From JAUUZQ01 sp964538375 (lineage in GTDB: Bacteria > Bacteroidota > Bacteroidia > Bacteroidales > GCA-2748055): 40,336 nt of DNA. Made by a program: the position numbers and the translations under genes. The stretch lies in the NCBI GenBank assembly GCA_964538375.1, contig CAZIFQ010000031.1, forward strand, positions 1 through 40,336, read 5' to 3'. Under the pieces are notes generated by a model. It saw nothing but the letters and a program-made list of their open reading frames with translations. It did not search any database and was not told where the DNA came from. Positions 24,393 through 33,410 of the stretch are shown here, piece after piece. Within the stretch, counting starts at the first letter, position 1. The number at the start of each line of letters is the position of its first letter.

Positions 24393-24444
24393 GTTTTGAA
24401 TATATTAATTATCTTTAATCACCATTGAAAATTATAAGCATCCC

Positions 24445-25221
24445 ATGAATCAATCAGCAAAGAACTACGGAATATGCCTGCAAACTTATGCACCCATAAG
24501 AAGAGAGCCAAATGAAAGGACTGAGATGCTTACGCAGCTATTATTTGGTGATTCGATTGAGATTCTTGATGATAAAGGAAAATGGTTATTTGTTAAAATT
24601 CTCTTCGATAACTATGAAGGATGGGTTGACAAGAAATGCATTGACTTATCTGTAGGACCTGCTGATGTAGCATTCCTGGTATTTAAAAATAACCTTTCGT
24701 TAAAAAATATTTCTACCGGTCAGAAAGTTGTGGCCGCGATTGGCTGCTCCATACCAGAAATAAATGACAATAAGTTTGCGCTAGGTAATGAGCAATTCAA
24801 GTTAGAGGATTCCTCAAAATTATTGTTGCCTGGAGATATAACTCACCTTGATGCTGCCATAGAAGAAGTCGTCTCCCTGCCCTATCTATGGGGAGGAAAG
24901 TCCGGATTTGGATTCGACTGCTCCGGACTGGTTCAATATCTTGCTCGTGTAATTGGCGTCGATATATCCAGGGATGCCTCTGAGCAAGCTGATGAAGGGA
25001 CAACACTCAGTTTTATCAATGAAGCACAAAAGGGCGATCTTGCTTTTTTCGATGATACTGAGGGCTTAATTCACCATGTAGGCATGATGTTGGGAAACGG
25101 CAAAATAATTCATGCTTCAGGCATTGTCAGAATTGACAGCATTGACCACCAGGGAATTTTCAATAATAAGACAGGTGCTTATACCCACCGGCTCAGGGTA
25201 GTTAAACGGATAATTAAATAA
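24445..25221 (+). CDS. NlpC/P60 peptidase with SH3b domains
   Basis: This 258-residue cysteine peptidase is expected to cut the gamma-D-Glu to diamino-acid bond of peptidoglycan stem peptides. The N-terminal half looks like bacterial SH3 domains (about residues 8-70, and a second weaker one to about 130). The NlpC/P60 core begins at about 138: LWGGKSGFGFDCSGL with nucleophile Cys159, then GDLAFFDD, HHVGMMLG with catalytic His211, and HASG with the third polar residue His223. This matches YkfC-type muropeptide endopeptidases. I see no signal peptide or lipobox at the first ATG, and no better upstream start, so it may act on internalised muropeptides. It ends within the convergent cysN, the two frames overlapping by eight bases. 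Confidence 0.9.
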   Translation: MNQSAKNYGICLQTYAPIRREPNERTEMLTQLLFGDSIEILDDKGKWLFVKILFDNYEGWVDKKCIDLSVGPADVAFLVFKNNLSLKNISTGQKVVAAIGCSIPEINDNKFALGNEQFKLEDSSKLLLPGDITHLDAAIEEVVSLPYLWGGKSGFGFDCSGLVQYLARVIGVDISRDASEQADEGTTLSFINEAQKGDLAFFDDTEGLIHHVGMMLGNGKIIHASGIVRIDSIDHQGIFNNKTGAYTHRLRVVKRIIK

Positions 25222-26494
25222 TCATTCCGGCGCCAACTGTGTTGTTGGTGGCTTCATCAATGATGCTTAAACTTCCGGAAATTCTGTTGTCGATATAGCT
25301 ATCGTAGAAAATGGGCTTAGTGGTTTTTATGCTTATCCTGGCAATCTCATTCAAAGAAACACCTTTGTCCTCTGTTCTCTCATCAAGTGTATTAATATCG
25401 ACCTTGAATTTCACATCTTTGATCACACACCTGAGTTCCGCAGTAGTGTGCCTGATCGTATATTTCCCACCCAAAACCATGGGCTTCTCACTCAGCCAGC
25501 AAATCATTAAATCAACTTCCTGTCCGGTTTTTGGCATGTCATCCGCACCAACGATCATATCTCCCCTGCTTATATCAATATCTTCGCTTAACCGGAGTGT
25601 TACAGATTGTGGAGGAAATGCATAATCCAGTGCACCTGTCATAGTATCCACAGCTTCAATTGTAGAATTAATTCCTGTTGGAAGAACTGTAATTTTGTCA
25701 CCTGGCTTAAATACTCCACCGGCAATTCTTCCGGCATAACCACGATAATCATGATATTCTTCACGCAATGGACGAATTACAAATTGTACAGGGAAACGTT
25801 TGTGATCAAAATCTGCATCAGTGGTTATGTCAATGGTTTCCAGGAGATGGAGCAATGTTGAACCGGTATACCACGGCATATTTGTACTTTCTTCAACAAC
25901 GTTATCTCCATTCAGCGCACTGATAGGAATAAAACGTACATCCTTCAGGTTCAGTCTTTCTCTTAATGTTTCAAATTTAGCAAGGATATCATTGTACACT
26001 TCTTCTTTGTATTCAACCAGGTCCATTTTATTGATACAAAGCGCAATATGTGGTATGCCCAACAGAGATGCAATATATGCATGACGGATGGTTTGTTCGA
26101 GTACACCCTGACGTGCATCAATAAGTATCAGGGCAAGATTAGCGGTAGAAGCACCGGTAACCATGTTCCTGGTATATTGTACATGTCCAGGAGTGTCTGC
26201 AATGATGAATTTTCGCTTTGGAGTAGCAAAATAGCGGTAAGCTACATCAATGGTGATTCCCTGCTCTCTTTCAGCCCTGAGACCGTCTGTTAACAAGGCC
26301 AGGTTTACATGTTTCTCACCCCTGTGCTCGCTGGCAAGTTCAAGGGCCTCCATTTGGTCTTCAAAAATAGCTTTGGAATCATAAAGTAGTCGCCCAATCA
26401 GCGTACTCTTACCATCATCTACGCTACCGGCAGTTGTAAATCGCAACAACTCCATATCTAAATAACCCGGTGCAGGATTGCTATCAGTGCTCAT
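25214..26494 (-). CDS. cysN: Sulfate adenylyltransferase subunit 1 (GTPase)
   Basis: CysN is the GTPase subunit of ATP sulfurylase and drives formation of adenosine 5'-phosphosulfate from sulfate and ATP. The 426-residue protein has the EF-Tu-like GTP-binding motifs: P-loop GSVDDGKST (residues 23-31), DTPGH (100-104) and NKMD (155-158), followed by two beta-barrel domains. It is the shorter form without a fused APS kinase (CysC) domain. It follows cysD by 43 bases, and the two form the complex. No cysC, cysH or sulfite reductase gene is in the window, so the downstream fate of APS is not visible. Confidence 0.95.
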   Translation of the reverse strand: MSTDSNPAPGYLDMELLRFTTAGSVDDGKSTLIGRLLYDSKAIFEDQMEALELASEHRGEKHVNLALLTDGLRAEREQGITIDVAYRYFATPKRKFIIADTPGHVQYTRNMVTGASTANLALILIDARQGVLEQTIRHAYIASLLGIPHIALCINKMDLVEYKEEVYNDILAKFETLRERLNLKDVRFIPISALNGDNVVEESTNMPWYTGSTLLHLLETIDITTDADFDHKRFPVQFVIRPLREEYHDYRGYAGRIAGGVFKPGDKITVLPTGINSTIEAVDTMTGALDYAFPPQSVTLRLSEDIDISRGDMIVGADDMPKTGQEVDLMICWLSEKPMVLGGKYTIRHTTAELRCVIKDVKFKVDINTLDERTEDKGVSLNEIARISIKTTKPIFYDSYIDNRISGSLSIIDEATNNTVGAGMII

Positions 26495-26537
26495 ATTCTT
26501 TTTTTTGTAAACTTCAATAAATAATTAACGGGGAATC

Positions 26538-27443
26538 TTAGAAGTATCCTTCCTTCTTTCTGTCTTCCATGGCGGCCTCAGATCTTTTATCATCGTATCT
26601 TCCACCACGTTCAGTTGTCCTGGTTGCTGCCGTCTCCTGGATTATATCTTCAAGCGAATCCGCACCGGAAAGTGTCAATCCAGTACAGGTAATATCTCCA
26701 ATGGTACGACAACGAACATCTTTAAGCTCTACCTTCTCAGTATCTTTTAATTCCATAAATGGTGCATGAGCAAGCCAAACGCCATCGCGATAAAACACTT
26801 CACGCTTGTGTGTGAAATAGAGATCAGGAATTGCAATTTCTTCAAGATAGATATATTGCCAAACATCCATTTCAGTCCAGTTACTCAGCGGAAACACCCT
26901 GAAGTGCTCTCCCATATGTTTTTTGCCATTAAAGATGTTCCACAATTCAGGCCTTTGATTTTTAGGATCCCACTGACCAAATTCATCTCTATGTGAAAAG
27001 AAACGCTCTTTTGCTCTTGCTTTCTCCTCGTCTCTTCTTCCCCCTCCCAGAGCTGCATCGAATTTCAGTTCTTCAATAGCATCCAGCAGAGTAACTGTTT
27101 GCAATACATTTCTGCTGGCATTTACACCATGCTCCTCTACTGCTTTTCCTGAATCAATTGAATCCTGAACATACCTGACAATACAACGACCACCGGTATC
27201 TTCCATTAGTTTATCACGGAAATCCAATGTTTCCTGGAAGTTATGCCCTGTATCGATGTGCATACAAGGAAATGGCACTACCTGTGGCCAGAATGCCTTG
27301 CGTGCAAGGTAATACATTACAATAGAGTCTTTTCCTCCTGAAAACAGCAATGCCGGTTTTTCAAACTGCGCTGCTACCTCCCTGATTACATATATTGCCT
27401 CCGCCTCTAGCTCCCTTAAATGGGTAATGGAATAATCGCTCAT
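26538..27443 (-). CDS. cysD: Sulfate adenylyltransferase subunit 2
   Basis: CysD is the catalytic adenylyltransferase subunit of ATP sulfurylase, in the PP-loop ATP pyrophosphatase fold. The 301-residue length is typical. The PP-loop SGGKDS is at residues 35-40, with CMHIDTGHNF, GGGRRDEEKARAKER and FRVFPLSNWTEMDVW as the expected conserved blocks. It is the first gene of a two-gene operon with cysN, 43 bases downstream, and has a candidate -7 element about 36 bases upstream. Confidence 0.96.
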   Translation of the reverse strand: MSDYSITHLRELEAEAIYVIREVAAQFEKPALLFSGGKDSIVMYYLARKAFWPQVVPFPCMHIDTGHNFQETLDFRDKLMEDTGGRCIVRYVQDSIDSGKAVEEHGVNASRNVLQTVTLLDAIEELKFDAALGGGRRDEEKARAKERFFSHRDEFGQWDPKNQRPELWNIFNGKKHMGEHFRVFPLSNWTEMDVWQYIYLEEIAIPDLYFTHKREVFYRDGVWLAHAPFMELKDTEKVELKDVRCRTIGDITCTGLTLSGADSLEDIIQETAATRTTERGGRYDDKRSEAAMEDRKKEGYF

Positions 27444-27478
27444 AATACAGTAATAAATATGGTTCTTGTATCAGGGTG

Positions 27479-27486
27479 CAAAGATA
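27479..27486 (-). promoter_or_regulatory. Candidate -7 element of the cysDN operon
   Basis: Read on the minus strand the sequence is TATCTTTG, about 36 bases before the cysD start, giving a leader of roughly 28 bases. No strong -33 element and no known sulfur riboswitch fold are visible. Confidence 0.4.
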
Positions 27487-27561
27487 TAAAAATGATTGGG
27501 ATATTCGAAGATGAAAGACGAAAGGAGACCATGAAAAAGCGTATTCCAGGCGTATAAAAAC

Positions 27562-27593
27562 AAAAAGAGCCGCGCAGCTGCACGGCTCTTTTT
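27562..27593 (-). terminator. Strong terminator after the C10 peptidase gene
   Basis: An 11-base inverted repeat, AAAAAGAGCCG and CGGCTCTTTTT, flanks a 10-base loop, with five T on each strand's 3' side. It begins 20 bases beyond the peptidase stop and could act in both directions. Confidence 0.85.
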
Positions 27594-27612
27594 AAATTTT
27601 CTTAGTTATCGC

Positions 27613-29619
27613 TTATTTCGAAATTAGCAGCTTCTCCCGAAGCACTTGCTGACCTGTTCTAACCACAAGCATATAAGTGCCATTCTCCAATTCAGAAATA
27701 TCTAATTTCTCTCCTGAAATTAGCGCACAATTGATACAGGTTTGCCCCAACATGTTGTATACATCTATTACAAATTCTTCTGCAGTCATCTCTTCCGTAA
27801 TATCGATGGTAACAAAACCGGATGCCGGGTTTGGATAGATTTTCAAATTGCTATGAAGCAAATCCTTAATTCCTGTTCCACCACTGATATTTTCAACAAT
27901 ATCAATCTCAAATATTTCAGATATAGAGTGATAATAATCATCAGTTAACTTTATAGAAACATAGTATTTAAGTCCATCGTCCATATCAAACATCTGCTTG
28001 CTAAAAACAGAATCATTCCTAACAATAAAACAATCATAGTTGCTCATGCTTTCTGCATCGTAACCGCCTTTGCAGCTATAGGTATATACATTATTATCGA
28101 TGTCGTCTTCAATGGTAAGCAGTCCAACAAAATAACCAGGATTTTTACCCTCTTCAACATCATTACCCGCTAAAGTTATGTCAGTCGGACCATAATATAA
28201 CTTATCTATAGCAATATCAAATTGCTTTGAAACAAATATTCCGGCAGTATCTGTAACCCGAATAATTAAAAATTCAGAGTCATTCTCATCATAGTCAAAC
28301 ACGGAACTGGTTTTCAGGGAATCATTTTCAATATAAAATTCTGCTGGCCCGTAATTATCATAAAAAATATTAAAGGGACCCAGCAAACTGTATGTGTATA
28401 CATTTTCTTCTGCTTCATCAGTAATTTCAACTTTCGATACAAAAGTTCCAATGGCTTGTTGTTCCAACACATTTGGGGTAGTCAAATCAATATCATATGG
28501 TCCTGCAGCAGGTGGACGCATTCCAAATACTGCTCCGGAACCATACGAAAAATCACTATCTCCGGGTGTTAAGGCATCCAATGTATAATAATCATTCATC
28601 GAGCCAGACCACCCCCAATTAAGGTGAAAATAAGTCCCTCCTGAACCAACTCCATCTACATTAAATGCGTGTCCTGCGCTGCCCTCTTCATCATTGCCCG
28701 AGTATATCACTGGTCTTCCCTGCAAGAGTTCATCAATAATCATTTGTTTCCAGTCGGCATCAGAATAAGATGATCTGGTTTTGTATGAAGTAGATTCAGC
28801 ATATCCAAAATAGGATTTCAATGCACCCGCTGCAGTACTTGTGAAGGCCCCTGATCCATCAGGACCAAAGTCCATATTTACAGCAACAGCAAGATGATAC
28901 AGAAGCCTGGCATTTTCATCATCTGAGGATGATAAACTCATTGCATCCCAATTATAATTAGACTGTGCATCATAATTTACGTATAGGTATCCATAATTAT
29001 CAGAAGTATACCCATGACTTCCCTTTGGTCTCGCAGGATATTCATGCACTGACATGGCTTGTGCCATCGAAACAGCAACACAGCCAGCATAAGCATGCCC
29101 TCCGGGACCTGCTGCATCTTCAGGACAAAAACGGTTCCATCCGGAACTCTGATTCCACTTGGCTTCTATGATGGGCTCTACGGCCTGTCCAGTAAGGCCT
29201 TTTCTATAGCTTGGCCTTTCCAATTCATCCCACTCTGAATTCATTTTGAGATCAGTTCGCTCCAGTGATTTAGTAATATGAGCATCTACTCCATCAAACC
29301 ATGAGCTGGTAGATATTTCCCACTGATCACGCGGAACAAATTTATTTTCAAATGAATATCCGATCACAGGTTTTAACACATCATCTCCTGATACAATCAC
29401 CCATCCAACAGGTTTCAGTGTAACAAAATAATATCCTGTTATTCCGTTCTCCAGGTTATAGCCAATCACTTCATCCACAGAAAGGTCATTCCCGCTGTAA
29501 TATACAGACAAAAACTCCTCTGCCATCTTCCTGGCTCCATCAATGCTTACTGGTTTTGCTAATAGCCCTAATTGGACAAAAAATACCAAAACCAACACAA
29601 ATAGTGTTTTCAACTTCAT
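27613..29619 (-). CDS. Secreted C10 (streptopain-like) cysteine peptidase with T9SS sorting domain
   Basis: This 668-residue exported protein has a signal peptide (about residues 1-21), then a Spi-like pro-domain to about residue 135. The C10 peptidase core has catalytic Cys180 in AYAGCVAVSMAQAM and His317 in GHAFNVDGV, and the HLNWGWSG block near 332-339 is also conserved. Two beta-sandwich repeats of cadherin-like pattern (about 372-475 and 476-580) follow. The last 75 residues are a type IX secretion type-A sorting domain, recognised by IYPNPASGFVTI and GTYMLVV near the end. It should therefore be secreted and either released or attached to the cell surface. The gene has its own candidate promoter, lies just past the terminator of a susCD operon and ends in a strong terminator. 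The substrate is unknown. Confidence 0.92.
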   Translation of the reverse strand: MKLKTLFVLVLVFFVQLGLLAKPVSIDGARKMAEEFLSVYYSGNDLSVDEVIGYNLENGITGYYFVTLKPVGWVIVSGDDVLKPVIGYSFENKFVPRDQWEISTSSWFDGVDAHITKSLERTDLKMNSEWDELERPSYRKGLTGQAVEPIIEAKWNQSSGWNRFCPEDAAGPGGHAYAGCVAVSMAQAMSVHEYPARPKGSHGYTSDNYGYLYVNYDAQSNYNWDAMSLSSSDDENARLLYHLAVAVNMDFGPDGSGAFTSTAAGALKSYFGYAESTSYKTRSSYSDADWKQMIIDELLQGRPVIYSGNDEEGSAGHAFNVDGVGSGGTYFHLNWGWSGSMNDYYTLDALTPGDSDFSYGSGAVFGMRPPAAGPYDIDLTTPNVLEQQAIGTFVSKVEITDEAEENVYTYSLLGPFNIFYDNYGPAEFYIENDSLKTSSVFDYDENDSEFLIIRVTDTAGIFVSKQFDIAIDKLYYGPTDITLAGNDVEEGKNPGYFVGLLTIEDDIDNNVYTYSCKGGYDAESMSNYDCFIVRNDSVFSKQMFDMDDGLKYYVSIKLTDDYYHSISEIFEIDIVENISGGTGIKDLLHSNLKIYPNPASGFVTIDITEEMTAEEFVIDVYNMLGQTCINCALISGEKLDISELENGTYMLVVRTGQQVLREKLLISK

Positions 29620-29679
29620 AGTATACCTTACTTATAGTTCAACTATATATACAACAACAATTTAACAGAATTGTTTTTA

Positions 29680-29687
29680 CAAATATA
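29680..29687 (-). promoter_or_regulatory. Candidate -7 element of the C10 peptidase gene
   Basis: Read on the minus strand the sequence is TATATTTG, about 60 bases before the start codon. The expected -33 TTG is not evident. Confidence 0.4.
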
Positions 29688-29720
29688 CGAAATCAAGTGC
29701 AATAGGGTTGCATTAAACGA

Positions 29721-29748
29721 AAAAACCGGGCTAAGCAGCCCGGTTTTA
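29721..29748 (-). terminator. Strong terminator of the first susCD operon
   Basis: AAAACCGGGC and GCCCGGTTTT form a 10-bp stem around a six-base loop, followed by T-runs on the minus strand. It lies 30 bases after the stop of the last lipoprotein gene and isolates it from the peptidase. Confidence 0.85.
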
Positions 29749-29776
29749 ACATCTATTTAATAAGTGAATATGCTAA

Positions 29777-30934
29777 TTATAGCATAACTGCTACAGTTGA
29801 CCATTCAGCAGCAACGTCAACCATTGGGTTACCCCAGCCCACTGTGAATAATCCTGTAGGAATATTAACTGTGACTGTGCCTGGCCAATTAGGTGCTGCA
29901 CTCTGTGCAATTGTCAGATCTGCCCCAGATATTGAGACATCTGCAACTGGCACTGGCAGGGTCAATACAAGTCCTGCTCCATCATCATATACCAGTGTAA
30001 TATCACCATCTTCAATGACAGGATAATAAGCTTCATCGTCTGGATCATAATATGTCACATAAGACAAATCATCTACATAGGTGAGGACAACATCAAATCC
30101 AGGTTCCTGATCTACTGCCATATCTGGTGCGGCAGATTCATAATCCCTGTCGATAAGTACAGTTCTCCAAAAGGCTCCAACAAATGGAGACCCATCAAAG
30201 CCACTGACCATCTCAGCCACTTCATTACCTACCATGTCAGTTACAGCTCCAGCTTCCCAGCTAAGGAAGATATAGTCTCCGTATTCTGACAAATATGGCA
30301 TGATAATGGTTACATCCATACCTAAAACATTAATGTTGTCAGCTGGTACAGTTTGTGTGTCTCCTGTACGAAATGACTCAAAGGTGAATACACCATCGCC
30401 CAGTTTAACGGGTTCATCAAATGTTAGAGTAATGGTATCGCCAACCAGAAGTGAAGGAGTAATATAAGTGATACCAGGTGTTGCTGATTTAAACACTGGT
30501 GCATATGTATCAGCAGATGCAACTGCCAAAACAGCTACATCACTAACTACACCATCTTCATTGGCTCCTACTGCCATCACTTCATAATCAGAATCTTGTA
30601 CTACTGTTGTAAATGTATAGGAAACGGCCTCATTGGCTACTGCTTCCATGTACATATACTCATCATATACTACATTCTCTGATAAGAGAGCTGCTGAGTC
30701 AGGAACAGGATTTTCTGCACCTGCCAATAGAATCGCGGCTACATATCCGCTCATAGAACTTGTTATTTCAACCGTTACGGCTGAGTCAGCTACACTCGTC
30801 TGGGTCAGGGTCACTGTAGGTGCATTGGCTACATCAATGGGTGTAAATTCCTCCCACTGAACACATCCAAACATCACCACAATGCCAAGAATGAAGGCGC
30901 TGAGCTGAAATAAATATCTTGTTTTCATTTTCAT
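29777..30934 (-). CDS. Surface lipoprotein with SbsA-type Ig-like domain
   Basis: This 385-residue lipoprotein has a signal peptide with lipobox Cys24 (MFGC). Residues about 150-245 show the pattern of an SbsA Ig-like (Big_5) domain: ITLTFDEPV, then GDYIFLSWEAGAVTDMVGNEV. The rest looks beta-rich, and the C-terminal part (about 265-385) may be a further beta-sandwich. As the fourth gene of the susC-susD unit, 43 bases after the Calx-beta-like gene, it is probably an outer-membrane surface accessory that binds the substrate, in the position of SusE/SusF-type proteins. I cannot identify the ligand, and the sequence is unlike SusE or SusF. Confidence 0.75.
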   Translation of the reverse strand: MKMKTRYLFQLSAFILGIVVMFGCVQWEEFTPIDVANAPTVTLTQTSVADSAVTVEITSSMSGYVAAILLAGAENPVPDSAALLSENVVYDEYMYMEAVANEAVSYTFTTVVQDSDYEVMAVGANEDGVVSDVAVLAVASADTYAPVFKSATPGITYITPSLLVGDTITLTFDEPVKLGDGVFTFESFRTGDTQTVPADNINVLGMDVTIIMPYLSEYGDYIFLSWEAGAVTDMVGNEVAEMVSGFDGSPFVGAFWRTVLIDRDYESAAPDMAVDQEPGFDVVLTYVDDLSYVTYYDPDDEAYYPVIEDGDITLVYDDGAGLVLTLPVPVADVSISGADLTIAQSAAPNWPGTVTVNIPTGLFTVGWGNPMVDVAAEWSTVAVML

Positions 30935-30977
30935 AATAATTCTGTTTAATTATTTGTTCCTTTCTGCATTTGAACTA

Positions 30978-31937
30978 TTAAAGATTGGCTTTTGCCTTAT
31001 CAATAGTTATGCTCCTGGAAACTGACTTTTTGGCTGTTTTTGTCCATGTGGTATTAAACACATCCCATACTCCATAGTTGGTACCATAATACTCGATTCT
31101 AATACCAAAATTATCAATAGCAATAGTGCCATCTTCTGATATGGTTCCAACTAATTGTGCAGATTCATCAAGACTTAAATCAGAAAAGCCATAATACACA
31201 TAACTTTCAGTATAGTTAAAATCAGCATAAGCATCCGAATCCTGACCGCCATCAATGGTTATAGTCATTGCTTCTGCGTCAATTGTAGCGATAATAGCAG
31301 TATGTGCAGAAGGGACATGGCCAATACCAATAATTGAAAGCTGATCAAGTTCTCCATCAACAGCTTTAGTAGTAACACCCCATGCTTCATCCCAGTTCTC
31401 AGGATCACCATAACTCTGTGCATCCACAGCGTAGGTACCGATCCATGCTGATAATGGGTGCTCATTGTCAAGAATCTTAATTGCATGACTATTAGATGCA
31501 CCAAAAGGAATATCCTGGGTGTTGGAAACCAATACAATATTGAATTGCTTGTTCCCTGTAAAATAATCATTCCCTATCGGCTTGATCCAGATAGTGTCAT
31601 AACCCCATCCGTTTGGAAAACTTAGGGTTTTATCAGCATTCTCCAATGTGAAATCCACATCTTCAAACGCTGCAGATTCTAGAGCAATACCAGTAGTGTC
31701 GAATTCAAAACTCAACGTCACTGCAGGTGACCCGTCAAGAGCATTCACAGCAACAACAATAGCAACACTTTCGCTATTGGTAGTTGTCTGGTCGTCTTCA
31801 GGCATATCTGTTGATGCAGTGCTGAAAGCGACAAATACTTTAGAATCGTCCCACATGATTGGATTCCATTCGCAGGAACTCACAACCAGCGCGAGAGCTA
31901 CTAAAATATATAATAATTTACTTATTCTTTTTTTCAT
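30978..31937 (-). CDS. Surface lipoprotein with Calx-beta-like domain
   Basis: This 319-residue lipoprotein has a lipobox with Cys22 (VVSSC). Residues about 45-145 (SVAIVVAVNALDGSPAVTLS, then IWIKPIGNDYFTGNKQFNIV) have the strand pattern of a Calx-beta or similar Ca-binding Ig-like domain. The rest (about 150-310) is beta-rich with several aromatic Tyr-rich strands and no recognised family. It is the third gene of the susC-susD unit, 14 bases after susD. The likely role is a substrate-binding or stabilising surface subunit at the SusCD pore. Calcium binding is inferred from the family only. Confidence 0.7.
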   Translation of the reverse strand: MKKRISKLLYILVALALVVSSCEWNPIMWDDSKVFVAFSTASTDMPEDDQTTTNSESVAIVVAVNALDGSPAVTLSFEFDTTGIALESAAFEDVDFTLENADKTLSFPNGWGYDTIWIKPIGNDYFTGNKQFNIVLVSNTQDIPFGASNSHAIKILDNEHPLSAWIGTYAVDAQSYGDPENWDEAWGVTTKAVDGELDQLSIIGIGHVPSAHTAIIATIDAEAMTITIDGGQDSDAYADFNYTESYVYYGFSDLSLDESAQLVGTISEDGTIAIDNFGIRIEYYGTNYGVWDVFNTTWTKTAKKSVSRSITIDKAKANL

Positions 31938-31951
31938 TTTTTCTCGGTTTT

Positions 31952-33394
31952 TTAGTTTTCACTTGAATAACCAGCATTCTGCACCATATTCTCGTTTGCA
32001 TCTAACTCTGCTTGTGGAATTGGCATAGCCCAGCGATAATCAGGGAATGAAATATCCTGATTTACAGCTCCGTCATAGTCAACCCTTACCAAACTTGTTT
32101 GTGTACGAGCAAGGTCAAACAATTTATGTCCTTCAAAGCACAATTCACGTGTTCTCTCATCCATAACATCAGCAAGAGTTGCATCAGTCAGATCAGTAGC
32201 ACCTCTGTTTGAGCGGATCATATTCAGGTCGGCATCACCGTCACCAGCAGCGCCTAATTCGATTGCTGCCTCAGCACGAATCAGGTACATTTCAGCCAGA
32301 CGTATCATAACGATATTGTCTTCCCTCAGATTTCCGTCAGGACTTTTACCAGGATACTTAAGTGTCCAGTAGTCATTAGGGAAATCAGCGGTATTAACAA
32401 ATAGATTCAAGCGAACATCAGCTAGCTCATACAGGTCTCTGACATCATCAGATGCACCAACATCACCATAACCATCGGGGTGCATGATATAAGATATCAC
32501 ATCCCAGTTACCGTGACTTGAGTTACCTTCTGCACCATATACCTCCATGATCACCTCAACACCTGCGTCGGTTCCCCAAACGCCGGCAAGATCCCAAGTG
32601 GTATATTCAGCAGCTGTATAAAGCCGGCCGGGGAAGTCAGTAATCACTGTTGTAGCATAAGCAGCTGCATTAGTCCAGTCTTCCATATAAAGGTATACTC
32701 TTGCTAACATTGCCTGGGCAGCATACTTGGTTGCCCAACCTGTAGCATCAGTACCAGCATTAGAAGAAGCTTCAGGCAATCCTGCTTCAGCGGCCTCAAG
32801 GTCAGAAATAATCTGGTCATATACTGTTGCTAAATCGTCCCTTGATGGTTTACCAATTTCACTTACCAATATTACAGGTACTCCCGGAGAAGTTGAACCT
32901 GCAGAATAGGGCTGACAAAACAGCCTGGCAAGATCGAAATGAGCAACAGCCCTTAGGAATTTACATTCAGCTGAAAGTGCATCAAGATCCGCCTGATCAA
33001 CACCAACCTCTTCAAAACCGTCGTCAATTACATTAATTACATTATTCGCACGAGAAATCAGGTTATAGGCAGTTGTCCATAAACCATGACTCGCGGTTGG
33101 AGTATTATTCCATAGATATTCAGTACGGAAACGTCCTGAATTCTGTGGACTAATCTTTGCATTGCCACCTTTTAGGTCGGCAGTAACAGTAAAGTCACGA
33201 CCGTACCAGCTAGTAGCATACAGAGGAGTATAAGCTCCCAGGGTAGCCTTTTGCAGACCGTCATAAGTCGACAGGGTCAGCTCAGTTGTTTGTGAGAGTT
33301 CCGGCGCCTGTAAAAGGAAATCTTCACACGCGGTGAAGGTCACCATGATGGCCAACAACCCTAAAAATATGATATTTTTTGTTTTCATCTTCAA
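31952..33394 (-). CDS. SusD/RagB-family outer-membrane lipoprotein
   Basis: SusD-type lipoproteins form the lid of SusC pores and bind the substrate at the cell surface. This 480-residue protein has a lipobox with Cys23 (FTAC) and the typical start EDFLLQAPELSQTTELTL. The tetratricopeptide-like helices follow, with ARLFCQPYSAGSTSPGVPVI and MLARVYLYMEDWTNAAAYA recognisable, and it ends with EMYLIRAEAAIELG and the RTRELCFEGHKLFDLAR block common to the RagB/SusD family. It starts 16 bases after susC and is followed by two accessory lipoproteins. The class is firm; specificity is not readable. Confidence 0.92.
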   Translation of the reverse strand: MKMKTKNIIFLGLLAIMVTFTACEDFLLQAPELSQTTELTLSTYDGLQKATLGAYTPLYATSWYGRDFTVTADLKGGNAKISPQNSGRFRTEYLWNNTPTASHGLWTTAYNLISRANNVINVIDDGFEEVGVDQADLDALSAECKFLRAVAHFDLARLFCQPYSAGSTSPGVPVILVSEIGKPSRDDLATVYDQIISDLEAAEAGLPEASSNAGTDATGWATKYAAQAMLARVYLYMEDWTNAAAYATTVITDFPGRLYTAAEYTTWDLAGVWGTDAGVEVIMEVYGAEGNSSHGNWDVISYIMHPDGYGDVGASDDVRDLYELADVRLNLFVNTADFPNDYWTLKYPGKSPDGNLREDNIVMIRLAEMYLIRAEAAIELGAAGDGDADLNMIRSNRGATDLTDATLADVMDERTRELCFEGHKLFDLARTQTSLVRVDYDGAVNQDISFPDYRWAMPIPQAELDANENMVQNAGYSSEN

Positions 33395-33410
33395 ACTTTT
33401 TTTGGTTCAA

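Noticed and set aside
27500..27545. GA-rich tandem repeat before cysD
   Set aside because: The GAAAGAC-like pieces are too irregular to call an array.
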